Positions 1 to 6,979 of a stretch of 45,844 nucleotides of DNA are shown one piece after another; position 1 is the first letter of the stretch; each line of letters starts with the position of its first letter. The notes under the pieces are model-generated. The model did not search any database and was not told the DNA's origin. It worked only from the letters and a program-made list of their open reading frames with translations. Origin of the DNA: Candidatus Tritonobacter lacicola (GTDB taxonomy: Bacteria > Auribacterota > Tritonobacteria > Tritonobacterales > Tritonobacteraceae). The DNA is taken from positions 1 to 45,844 of the forward strand of contig JAVCDC010000026.1 in NCBI GenBank assembly GCA_030765135.1, written 5' to 3'. A program made the translations under genes and the position numbers.

Positions 1-2
1 CT

Positions 3-686
3 CCCGCCGTGCTCGAGGCGGGCGACGATTTCTACGTGTACCTGGAGCTGTCGGGGGGCGGCCACGCCCTTGACCGGACATCCGAGATACCGGTCCTTCT
101 GGGCGTGAGCGGACCGGAGCCCATCCCGGATAAGTTCGACAAGGGGGGGCGGGCGATATGGGAGTGCATCTACGACAGGCAGAGCGACGGCACGATCGTT
201 GAGTCGGCGGCGAATCCCGGCGAGAGCTACTACCTGAGCGGCTCGACCTGGCTGGACCTCCACGATTATGAGTTCAGCGACCCCTCATGGAACGGCACCG
301 CTAACTTCTGCATAAAGGCGCTGACCGACCCGGACGATGACGGCGACGGCCTCCCGAACGTGGTGGAGGAGGCCGTCGGGACTTACAGCGACGATCCCGA
401 TTCTGATAACGACGGGTACACCGATGGCGAGGAGCTCGCTTACGACGGCGACCCGACCTCCTACTCTGCCGGGAACGACACCAACCCTATGGACGCCGAC
501 ACGGATGGAGACGGTTTCAGCGACCTTGTCGAGATAGCGGGCGGAAGCAGCCCAATCGTTTACGGCTGGGACGCCGAAGACATGTACATCAGGGTAAACT
601 TCCAGCCGTCAGGCTCGTCGAGGCCCGGTGGATACGCGTCGGACACGGGATGGTCGTTCAATCCCTCCCGCGGCTACGGCTGGTAA
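3..686 (+). CDS. Secreted protein, C-terminal part: lectin-like domain plus thrombospondin type 3 repeats (5' end outside window)
   Basis: The reading frame is open to the left edge, so the true start lies outside the window; the GTG at 9 is only an internal codon. The first ~105 residues ([12 protein letters not shown] ... [15 protein letters not shown] ... ANFCIKAL) resemble the lectin-like domain found at the C-terminus of many secreted papain-family (C1A) peptidases. Next come about 70 residues of Asp-rich DxDxDG calcium-binding repeats of the thrombospondin type 3 kind. The last ~30 residues hold [13 protein letters not shown] and end exactly at GYGW before TAA. That tail resembles the first strands of malectin-like folds and recurs at the end of the PQQ protein at 10656-15602. 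A peptidase N-terminus is inferred, not seen. The next gene is convergent, 33 bp away. Confidence 0.8.
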   Translation, partial: PAVLEAGDDFYVYLELSGGGHALDRTSEIPVLLGVSGPEPIPDKFDKGGRAIWECIYDRQSDGTIVESAANPGESYYLSGSTWLDLHDYEFSDPSWNGTANFCIKALTDPDDDGDGLPNVVEEAVGTYSDDPDSDNDGYTDGEELAYDGDPTSYSAGNDTNPMDADTDGDGFSDLVEIAGGSSPIVYGWDAEDMYIRVNFQPSGSSRPGGYASDTGWSFNPSRGYGW

Positions 687-719
687 TTCAGCGCGTGACC
701 CTGTTATTTCCGCAGCAGC

Positions 720-1355
720 TTATCCAGCTTCTCGTCGGTTGAGTGGGATTTTACGGTGGCAGGTGTCATTGAGAAGGTCGATCCGGCCCCGCTCGCCTTC
801 GAAGGTGATGACTGAGAGCGCGGCGTTACCGACCGCGAAAGAGCGGTAGTGGCTGTTGTCGATGCCCAGGGCGATGGACACCAGGATTCGTACTACGACA
901 TCGTGCGTGACGATGGCAACCTTCCCGCCGCCGCATTCATCCAGGACGATATTCAGGCCTTCCTCAACTCTCATCCGGACTCCGGTCAGGGTTTCTATCC
1001 CGGAGAAGTCGAGGAGGTGGGGTGTCTGCTTCCAGAGCCTCCAGGCCCGCGGCCAGCGCTTCTCGATTACTTCCGCCGTGAGCTTCTGCCACGGCCCGAA
1101 GTCGATCTCCGTGAAGTTATCCAGCGTCTCCACGTCTATCCCGGCTTTCCCGGCGATCGCCTCCGCGGTCTGAACGGCCCTCGCCACCGGTGAGGAGAAA
1201 ATCCTCGTTATGCCTATCGAGGAGAGCCTCTCGGCGATGGCCTCGGCCTGGCCACGCCCCTTTTCGTTCAGGGGGTCCCCGCTCCGGCCCATGTAGACGC
1301 GTTTTTTATTCTGGTCGGTCTCGCCGTGCCTGACCAGTAACAACGTCGTCTCCAT
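720..1355 (-). CDS. Histidine phosphatase superfamily protein (phosphoglycerate mutase / alpha-ribazole phosphatase-like)
   Basis: The RHG signature LVRHGETD near the N-terminus carries the phosphate-accepting histidine. A second catalytic histidine lies in VTHDVVVRIL, and the acidic residue expected between them in FTEIDFGPWQ. At about 211 residues it has the usual length of cofactor-independent-looking small histidine phosphatases such as CobC or GpmB relatives; substrate cannot be told from sequence. I chose the ATG at 1355, which has GAGG eight bases upstream and puts the RHG motif at residue 9. An ATG at 1397 would add 14 residues (MRLFGKARQARSPS) but has no clear ribosome site. It stands alone, convergent with the preceding gene. 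Confidence 0.85.
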   Translation of the reverse strand: METTLLLVRHGETDQNKKRVYMGRSGDPLNEKGRGQAEAIAERLSSIGITRIFSSPVARAVQTAEAIAGKAGIDVETLDNFTEIDFGPWQKLTAEVIEKRWPRAWRLWKQTPHLLDFSGIETLTGVRMRVEEGLNIVLDECGGGKVAIVTHDVVVRILVSIALGIDNSHYRSFAVGNAALSVITFEGERGRIDLLNDTCHRKIPLNRREAG

Positions 1356-1430
1356 GGAGGGTGACCTCGCCTGACGGGCTTTGCCGAACAGTCTCATGAT
1401 GAATACAGTCCCTGTTACAGTGGCTCGATG

Positions 1431-1895
1431 TTACTTGTTTGTCCCGGCCTTTTTCGCGTCGGCGTCAGCTTTGGCTTTCGCCCTTTCGGCGGCGGCGCGC
1501 ACCTTTGCCGCGGCCTGCTCCGCCTTGGCCTTTGCCGTTGCTTTCGCGGCCTCGGCCTTGGCGCGTACGCGCTCCGCCGCGGCCCTTACCTTCTCCTCGG
1601 CCATCTTTCTCTTCTCCTCGGCGCGCCGCACCTTCTCCTCCTCGATCCTTCTTTTCTCAGCCTCGGCCTTCTCGCGCTCGGCCCGGATCTTCGCCGGGTT
1701 GTAGCCCTTGATGTACTTGATGGCCATTGACTCCGCGTTTTTTCCCGACTTCACCACGTCCTGGTGGATGGAGTACAGCTGCCACCAGTCCAGCCCCTGT
1801 ATGAGCTTGGGGTCCGCGTCGGGGAGGAGCTTCTGGACCTCTTTCTTTATGATCTTCCTCGCCGGGGCCACGTATGCTTCACCTTGTCCTGTCAT
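1431..1895 (-). CDS. Ala/Lys/Glu-rich coiled-coil protein, function unknown
   Basis: About 154 residues. The first ~60 (YVAPARKIIKKEVQKLL ... LDWWQLYSIHQDVVKSG) look like a small globular helical domain. From residue ~65 to the end the sequence is almost only A, K, E and R in heptad-like runs (EEKVRRAEEKRKMAEEK, then AAAERAKAKADADAKK), predicting a long single helix or coiled coil with a basic, histone-H1-like or TolA-like tail. The start at 1895 is chosen because AGGAAGGAG sits eight bases upstream; the longer frame to 1928 has no such site. No signal peptide is visible. No recognised family; DNA binding through the basic tail or a structural rod are both possible. Confidence 0.75.
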   Translation of the reverse strand: MTGQGEAYVAPARKIIKKEVQKLLPDADPKLIQGLDWWQLYSIHQDVVKSGKNAESMAIKYIKGYNPAKIRAEREKAEAEKRRIEEEKVRRAEEKRKMAEEKVRAAAERVRAKAEAAKATAKAKAEQAAAKVRAAAERAKAKADADAKKAGTNK

Positions 1896-1970
1896 ATTTT
1901 TTCTCCTTCCTGTTCTGATGAATAACAAAACATATTTACCATCTTCCTGACAACGGATTTCTGACGCGTG

Positions 1971-3287
1971 TTAATGCTTTTTCATTCCCACGCGGATCTC
2001 CCTTCCTGTAATGCCGCGGTAAACCACCTCGATCAGGACGGATCCGCCGACCATTATGACGAGGACCCACAGGTTCCCCGGCGCCTTCAATGCGGTTTGG
2101 CAGATAAGGGCCCCCAGCGCGATGAGGCATACCGCGAAGCCTAGGTAGGCGACCCACCGCTTGCTGCCGGTCTCTTTATGGAGCCGGGCATTAGAGAGGT
2201 TGACCATGGCGAATATGAGCAGGAAGCCTGCGCTCCCCATCGTCGAGATCCTGTCGATATGGAAGAAGTTCGCTATCAAGAGCGAGAGTACGCAGGTGAT
2301 TATCAGGCCCTCCAGCGGCATGGGGTTTTTCCCTGTCGTCTTTTCCAGTTGCCGGGGCAGCTCGCCGTCCTTGGCGATGATGTAGCTGATCCGTGCCGAC
2401 CCGTAAAGCGTGGCGTTGATGGCCGAGCACGTTGCCAGCAGCGCCGCCACCGCTATTATGACGAAACCGAAGTGCCCCAGGAAAGGCCGGGCCGCCGCGG
2501 CGAGGGCGTAGTCCTGGGCCGCCGCGATCTTCGCCAGCGGCAGGTTGCCCACCGTCACAATTGCGATAATGATATAAAGCAGGATAACGAACCCCACCGC
2601 CGTGTAGTATGCCCGGGGGAGCGTTTTTTTCGGGTTTTTCACGTCGTTGGCCGTGTTCGCGATCAGCTCGAAACCCTCGTAGGCCACGAAGATGATCATC
2701 CCTCCCGCTATCAGGGGTATGGGCTTTGTCCAGGTCGCGGGGGCCAGCCTCTGCAGGTTTATGAACCACAGCCCGATTACGCCGACGAACATCAATATCG
2801 CGAGCTTGATGCCCACGATGGCTTTTTCCGCCCTCCCGACGAACGTGGCTCCCGAGGCGTTTATAATGGTGAAGCCGATAATGGCGGCGCAGATAATGAC
2901 GTGTTTCCAGAAGGTGTGCTGCTCCGGGGGGAAGAAAGTGGCGCCGTAGTTGCCGCAGGCGAACGCGTACAGGGCGAGCGTTACCAGGTAGCTGATCCAT
3001 AGGAGCACGTTGAGGCTCCCCGTCAGACGCCCCGAGCCGAAGGCCTTGTTCAGGAACGTGACCGTGCCGCCCTCGCTCGGGTACCTCACGGACAGCTTGG
3101 CGTATGAATACGAGGTAACCGCCGCCACGAACCCCGAGATGGCGAACGCGATAGGTGTGGCGCCTCCGGCGAGGACCACGGCAAGGCCGAGGACGGCGAA
3201 GATGCCGCCGCCGACCATGCCGCCGATGCCGATTGCGACTACGCCCCAGAAGCCTATGGTTCCCTGCCCGGAAGATGAATCGCTCAT
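1971..3287 (-). CDS. APC superfamily amino acid permease
   Basis: A 438-residue protein with about 12 hydrophobic segments. The first segment carries the glycine-rich IGGMVGGGIFAVLG that matches the unwound first helix of APC transporters, followed by AISGFVAAVTSYSYAKLSVRYPSEGG, typical of the family. It should exchange or symport amino acids or related amines across the inner membrane; the exact substrate cannot be read. The start is ATG at 3287 (MSDSSSGQG), because the 33 residues upstream are charged and do not look like transporter sequence. The upstream ribosome site is weak. It is flanked by unrelated genes on the same strand. Confidence 0.88.
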   Translation of the reverse strand: MSDSSSGQGTIGFWGVVAIGIGGMVGGGIFAVLGLAVVLAGGATPIAFAISGFVAAVTSYSYAKLSVRYPSEGGTVTFLNKAFGSGRLTGSLNVLLWISYLVTLALYAFACGNYGATFFPPEQHTFWKHVIICAAIIGFTIINASGATFVGRAEKAIVGIKLAILMFVGVIGLWFINLQRLAPATWTKPIPLIAGGMIIFVAYEGFELIANTANDVKNPKKTLPRAYYTAVGFVILLYIIIAIVTVGNLPLAKIAAAQDYALAAAARPFLGHFGFVIIAVAALLATCSAINATLYGSARISYIIAKDGELPRQLEKTTGKNPMPLEGLIITCVLSLLIANFFHIDRISTMGSAGFLLIFAMVNLSNARLHKETGSKRWVAYLGFAVCLIALGALICQTALKAPGNLWVLVIMVGGSVLIEVVYRGITGREIRVGMKKH

Positions 3288-3438
3288 GATAGGATCTTTC
3301 TGCGGCCTGGCCGCCTTTTGCTTTATCCTGTTCGAACTCTGCCGGAGGAGGAGCATCCCGGGAAGGTGGTGGTGACGCTCTTCCACCCTGCCGTGCGGCC
3401 CCCGTGGATTTGCAGCCCGTGTGCGACGCCCGGCTGGC

Positions 3439-3717
3439 TCAGCCTTCCTTGATCTTCTTCAGAACGTCCCGGACGTTTATCGAGCCGGGAGCGTCTTTAG
3501 CGAGGTAGAGCATGACTCCTCCCTTGACGGGCCGGATCGTGATCTTTCCCTCTTTCGCCATCCTGTTGGTCACCGCCACGGGGTCGGCGTCGTATTCCGC
3601 CCTGAAAGCCTGGTTAAAGCCGCTGTAGACCGTGTGGATCCCCTTGTATGGGGGCTTCCTGAGCTTCTCGATAGCCCTCAGGACGAACTCCTCCTGCGAT
3701 AACTTCTGTTCTTCCAT
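3439..3717 (-). CDS. Small conserved protein with winged-helix-like features
   Basis: 92 residues. The sequence FVLRAIEKLRKPPYKGIHTVYSGFNQAFR, then VTNRMAKEGKITIRPVKGGVMLYL, has the helix-turn-helix then beta-wing rhythm of small winged-helix proteins, and I recognise it as a conserved hypothetical type rather than a named family. The start at 3717 is clear: AGGAGG lies seven bases before the ATG. The open frame continues upstream to 4008, but that part is antisense to the next gene and has no ribosome site. It is divergent from the YdbH-like gene at 3788, with a shared 70-bp promoter region. Role unknown; a DNA-binding regulator is the plain guess. Confidence 0.75.
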   Translation of the reverse strand: MEEQKLSQEEFVLRAIEKLRKPPYKGIHTVYSGFNQAFRAEYDADPVAVTNRMAKEGKITIRPVKGGVMLYLAKDAPGSINVRDVLKKIKEG

Positions 3718-3755
3718 ATCCTGCCTCCTTTTCCCCGTTTTTTCCCGGTGACATG

Positions 3756-3761
3756 TATAAT
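3756..3761 (+). promoter_or_regulatory. Candidate -10 box for the YdbH-like operon
   Basis: A perfect TATAAT lies 26 bp before the ATG at 3788 in the short divergent spacer. The -35 side is T-rich (GTTTTTTCCC) but not a good match, so this is a weak call. The same AT-rich stretch could serve the divergent gene that starts at 3717. Confidence 0.35.
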
Positions 3762-3787
3762 AAAGTAATATCGGGTGCGGGTAAAGA

Positions 3788-4897
3788 ATGAATAAGGCCA
3801 GGTCAGTAAGAAGAAGAGAAACGGTGCCCGACGGCCGGGCACATCGGCGGCGTACAGGTCCCGTATGGGCCCTCCTCGTGTTTATCGCCGCAGCCCTCGC
3901 CCTCTTCTCCGCGGCCAACCTGCCGGTCCTCTGGGTGAGAGGAATAGGTCTGCTTCTGCCGGAGTCGAGAGTTGAAGTGGTGGGGCTGTCCACCGACGTT
4001 ATCAGCATGGTCGCCGTTAAGAGGCTCCTTTTTGCCGGGAAAATGCCTGCAGGCCCCTCGCTGGAGATAACGGGGAGCGACGTCTTTATAGCCTACGATC
4101 CCTGGCTCAGGAGGGATATATTCGTCGGGGCGGGGTCCGTCGCCGTGGAGGGCCGCATACAGCCCCACGGGGACGCGGTCTGGCAGGCCATCCCACTCCT
4201 CGGGCTGTTCCGCCGCTTTCGCGTGGCGTTGCCGGAGGCGAGCTTCCGCGTCCTGTGGAACGGCTGTCTCTTTTCGTGCGATGAATCCAGCCTGGCGGGG
4301 GAGTGCGCCTCCGGAGAGGATATCCTGGTATCCTGTGATCTTCATTGCATGAGGGTGAGCAGAGCCGGTGACCTTGTCGCCATCCTCGAGGAGGTGAAGC
4401 TCAGCGGCCGCTCGAAAAGGAAAGGGGCTATCACTCTTTCCTCTCTTCTTGCGGGCTCCGTGGAGGCCGGTGTAGGCCGCGTTGAATTGGACATGGAGGC
4501 CTTGTCCGGCCTCGGAAAAAGGGAGAAGTTCCTGGCCACGGGAAAGTTCGCGGGCAGCGCGAACGCGGCTATGGATGGTGGGAGGCTAAAAAGGGTGGAC
4601 GTTGAGCTTTTTTCCGAGGGGGGGGGCTCGGTTACGATGTCCGGGGATTTTATAAAGGGCTATCTCGGGAGGATGGCCGCCGGCCCTCAGCGCGAATCCA
4701 TGGAGATTGTTCTTGAGTCCCTGAGGGATTACACATTTAATAGGGGCGTGATCCGTGCAGAGCTTATCGATGACAGGATCGTGGCTCACGTGGAGCTTGA
4801 CGGGGCGAGCGGGCCCCGCGATTTATACGTAAACTTTATCGATTTTCTTAAGGGAGGAAGGATAGTAAGTAATCCCCTCCTTGTAACCGGGAGATAG
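3788..4897 (+). CDS. YdbH-like inner-membrane-anchored AsmA-type protein (short form)
   Basis: 369 residues with one N-terminal membrane segment (WALLVFIAAALALFSAANL) after a basic stretch, then a periplasmic beta-rich body without further membrane helices. The C-terminal segment ESLRDYTFNRGVIRAEL ... HVELDGASGPRDLYVNFIDF resembles the end of the YdbH family, whose members bridge inner and outer membranes and move phospholipids together with the lipoprotein YnbE. E. coli YdbH is about 880 residues, so this form is much shorter. The call rests mainly on context: the next gene, five bases downstream, is a clear YnbE-YdbL fusion. A different AsmA/DUF-type envelope protein is the alternative. Confidence 0.6.
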   Translation: MNKARSVRRRETVPDGRAHRRRTGPVWALLVFIAAALALFSAANLPVLWVRGIGLLLPESRVEVVGLSTDVISMVAVKRLLFAGKMPAGPSLEITGSDVFIAYDPWLRRDIFVGAGSVAVEGRIQPHGDAVWQAIPLLGLFRRFRVALPEASFRVLWNGCLFSCDESSLAGECASGEDILVSCDLHCMRVSRAGDLVAILEEVKLSGRSKRKGAITLSSLLAGSVEAGVGRVELDMEALSGLGKREKFLATGKFAGSANAAMDGGRLKRVDVELFSEGGGSVTMSGDFIKGYLGRMAAGPQRESMEIVLESLRDYTFNRGVIRAELIDDRIVAHVELDGASGPRDLYVNFIDFLKGGRIVSNPLLVTGR

Positions 4898-4902
4898 TAC
4901 AC

Positions 4903-5466
4903 ATGAGGAGACTTGCTTTAGGAGTTATGGTATTCGGCGTTGCCTTATCCCTGGCTTGCATGAAACACAGCGTGGATGTAAGGTCCCGGGAGCCCATTAT
5001 AATCAAGGTCGAGGCGAGGATAGACGTATATAACCACGCCGCCGAGATAGAGGATATGGTGAGCGGCAAACAGCCCATAGATTTGCCCGAGGATGAGGGG
5101 GGCAGTTCTTCTTTTCTCTTCGATCCTTTTGCTTCGAGCGCCTACGCGGGCGAGCGCCGGGGGTTGAGGAAGGCGGTGGCTCGGAGAAAGGAAAGGTACG
5201 GCAGCGTTCAGGAGCTGAAGCGCAGGGGAGTAGCCGGCGAGAATATTCTCGGATATCTCACGGTTCGCTCAAAGGCCGCGCCCCACCAGAAGATACTCAT
5301 AAAAAAGGAGAACGAGGACAGGAAAATCATATATGTCGAGACGGCCCGGGAGAGGGGCGTCCCGTTGAGGGAGGTGCAGAGGGGTTTCTCCGGGGTCCTG
5401 AGGAAGAGGGCTGAGCCGGGGATGTGGATAGAGACGGAGAGCGGTTGGGTGAGGAAGAAGAAATAA
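4903..5466 (+). CDS. YnbE-YdbL fusion: lipoprotein domain plus DUF1318 domain
   Basis: 187 residues. The N-terminus is a lipoprotein-like signal ending LSLAC, followed by PIIIKVEARIDVYNHAAEIEDMV, which matches YnbE (short outer-membrane lipoprotein; P-x-x-I-x-V-x-x-x-I-x-V core). After a ~40-residue linker, residues ~90-185 match YdbL/DUF1318: QELKRRGVAGENILGYL, then AxERGVPLREVQ and KRAEPGMWIETESGWVRKKK. In E. coli these are separate genes beside ydbH: YnbE stacks onto YdbH to bridge the membranes and YdbL controls YnbE self-assembly. Here both parts sit on one chain directly after a YdbH-like gene. The start has GGGAG about nine bases upstream. The stop is immediately followed by family C spacer repeats. 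Confidence 0.72.
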   Translation: MRRLALGVMVFGVALSLACMKHSVDVRSREPIIIKVEARIDVYNHAAEIEDMVSGKQPIDLPEDEGGSSSFLFDPFASSAYAGERRGLRKAVARRKERYGSVQELKRRGVAGENILGYLTVRSKAAPHQKILIKKENEDRKIIYVETARERGVPLREVQRGFSGVLRKRAEPGMWIETESGWVRKKK

Positions 5467-5560
5467 ATAATCAATGTTCAATGTCCAATATTCAATAACC
5501 AATGTTCAATGAAGAGACTGAAGACCAAAGACCATAGACTAAAACAGAAAAAGAAACAGG
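5467..5560 (-). repeat. Family C phrase repeat, inverted orientation
   Basis: Directly after the stop of the preceding gene comes a run of CAATGTT/CAATGTC/CAATAACC units, then AAGAGACTGAAGACC AAAGACC and AAACAGAAAAAGAAACAGG. Read on the other strand this is the same order of modules as at 6810-6969, 33640-33718 and 35735-35834. Confidence 0.8.
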
Positions 5561-5663
5561 ATGCAAAAGGGCAAGAAGAAAAAAAATGGCATAATAATTA
5601 GCATCTGATTTTTCTTCCGTCCGGCAGAGCCGCTGGATCTAACGGAGATATTTCTGATTTTTC

Positions 5664-5804
5664 ATTTTTTTTCAGAGTAATCAGGTTAATCAGGTGCTAT
5701 TTGTTGAAATTCCGAGGTGGCGATTTAATCTGCGTCCCAAATACATTGGTGAAAATTCGTGAAATTCGTGGATGTTTTTTGTATTTTCATACTTTCATAT
5801 TTCC
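5664..5804 (+). repeat. Family A composite repeat, copy 1
   Basis: Contains, in order, CAGAGTAATCAGGTTAATCA, GGTGCTATT, TTGAAATTCCGAGGTGGCG, ATTTAATCTGCGTC, a TTCGTG series and TTTTTTGTATTTTCATA. The whole string recurs in the same order, inverted, at 18533-18712. The rest of the 400-bp spacer 5467-5871 (5561-5663 and 5805-5871) is AT-rich without a recognisable gene. Confidence 0.8.
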
Positions 5805-5871
5805 AAGCTCCTCGATACACTTGGTGTGTGTAATCACAAATGGTTATTAGAATAATAGGGTTCATTCATCG

Positions 5872-6684
5872 GTGATAAAAGGCGGTAAAATAGTTTCTTG
5901 TTTAAAGCTTTTCTTTCTGCCTGTATTGCTTTCGCTTCTTCCTCTGTGTGCGGTTTGCCAGGACGATACCGTGAAGCCGGACACGCTCACCGTCATCACT
6001 GATTTCGATTCGCCCCCCTTCTCATTCAGGGATAAGTTGACGCCGGCCGGCTTCGAGATAGAGCTGGTAACAGCCCTGGCCCGGGAACTCGGCTCGAAGC
6101 TCGTCTGGAAGGAGATGACTTTCGACCCGGAGATATTCGCCAGGTGCCTGGATACGAAGGTCGCTGACGCCGCGGTGGCCAGCATTACGATCACGCCGGG
6201 CCGCCTGAAGATGGTGGCCTTTACCCGTCCTTACTTCGTTTCCGGGCAGGCTGTCGCCGTCGTGGAAAAAGCCGAGTGGAAGGACGGCGGCATAGTGGAG
6301 GCCCTGAAGGGAAAGCGTCTGGGCGCGATGGACCGCACGACGGGCGAGGCGTACGCGAGGGAAAACTTCAAGGGCGCGGAGATCCAGGCCTACCACACTC
6401 CTGATTCGCTCGCCAGGGCGCTTCAGGCCGGATGGGTCGATGCCATAATACTGGACGAGGATCTACTGTCCCACCTTGCCGCCCAGCGTTCCTTCAAGTT
6501 TCGCGTCGTTGCGCGGAACCTGACGCGCGAGGAGTACGGCATAGCGGTATCGAAGAGTAATCCGGATTTAATCGCCCGTCTCGACGCCGCGATCGAGAGG
6601 ATCGGCAAATCAGGGGAGTACTCGGGCATTTGCGAGAAGTGGTTCGGCCACAAGGCCGCCCTGCCCCCGCCGCGGGATCGATAG
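5872..6684 (+). CDS. Extracellular solute-binding protein, family 3 (amino acid ABC transporter type)
   Basis: 270 residues with a signal peptide (LFFLPVLLSLLPLCAVCQ). The mature part starts DTLTVITDFDSPPFSF and contains GFEIELVTALARELG and PGRLKMVAFTRPYF, the normal landmarks of family 3 periplasmic binding proteins for polar amino acids. GKRLGAMDRTTGEAYA and the C-terminal IGKSGEYSGICEKWFG complete the two lobes. No ABC permease or ATPase lies nearby, so it may work with distant partners or as an orphan sensor or scavenger. The GTG start at 5872 is uncertain: no good ribosome site lies at the right distance. Confidence 0.85.
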   Translation: MIKGGKIVSCLKLFFLPVLLSLLPLCAVCQDDTVKPDTLTVITDFDSPPFSFRDKLTPAGFEIELVTALARELGSKLVWKEMTFDPEIFARCLDTKVADAAVASITITPGRLKMVAFTRPYFVSGQAVAVVEKAEWKDGGIVEALKGKRLGAMDRTTGEAYARENFKGAEIQAYHTPDSLARALQAGWVDAIILDEDLLSHLAAQRSFKFRVVARNLTREEYGIAVSKSNPDLIARLDAAIERIGKSGEYSGICEKWFGHKAALPPPRDR

Positions 6685-6748
6685 CGTCGCCTTTATCAAG
6701 ATCCGTGCTTTTTTGCCTGGCTGTGCGTGCCCGCGCGCAGACAGGCGC

Positions 6749-6970
6749 CTCTTTGCGGTCTTTGCGAGAGTATCTTTCTTTTTCCATTGAACATTATGGC
6801 TCTGCCGCCGTCTTCTCTTTGTGCCTTAGTGTCTTAGTGGCAATTTTTTATTATCAGTTTTTTCTTTTTCTGTTTTTGTCTATTGTCTAGGGTCTCTGGT
6901 CTATAGTCTACGGTCTATTGTCTTCAGTCTCTTAATTGAACATTGAACATTGAGCGTTGAACATTGATCA
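6749..6970 (+). repeat. Phrase-repeat spacer (family B head, then complete family C)
   Basis: CTTTGCGGTCTTTGCGAGAG opens the run, then a lone CATTGAACATT, then GTGCCTTAGTGTCTTAGTGG, TTATCAGTTTT, TTCTTTTTCTGTTTTTGTC, five variants of GTCTATNGTCT, CAGTCTCTTAATTGAACATT and three more GAACATT units. It ends nine bases before the stop codon of lepA, on whose strand it therefore forms the immediate downstream region. It fills nearly all of the spacer between the SBP gene and lepA. Confidence 0.8.
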
Positions 6971-6979
6971 TTTTTCTTA

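Noticed and set aside
849..1193. Plus-strand frame opposite the histidine phosphatase
   Set aside because: The opposite strand carries the RHG motif and both catalytic histidines; no ribosome site or family signal on this strand.
3718..4008. N-terminal extension of the small winged-helix-like protein
   Set aside because: It overlaps the start of the YdbH-like gene in antisense, is Arg/Thr-rich, and a strong AGGAGG sits directly before the ATG at 3717.
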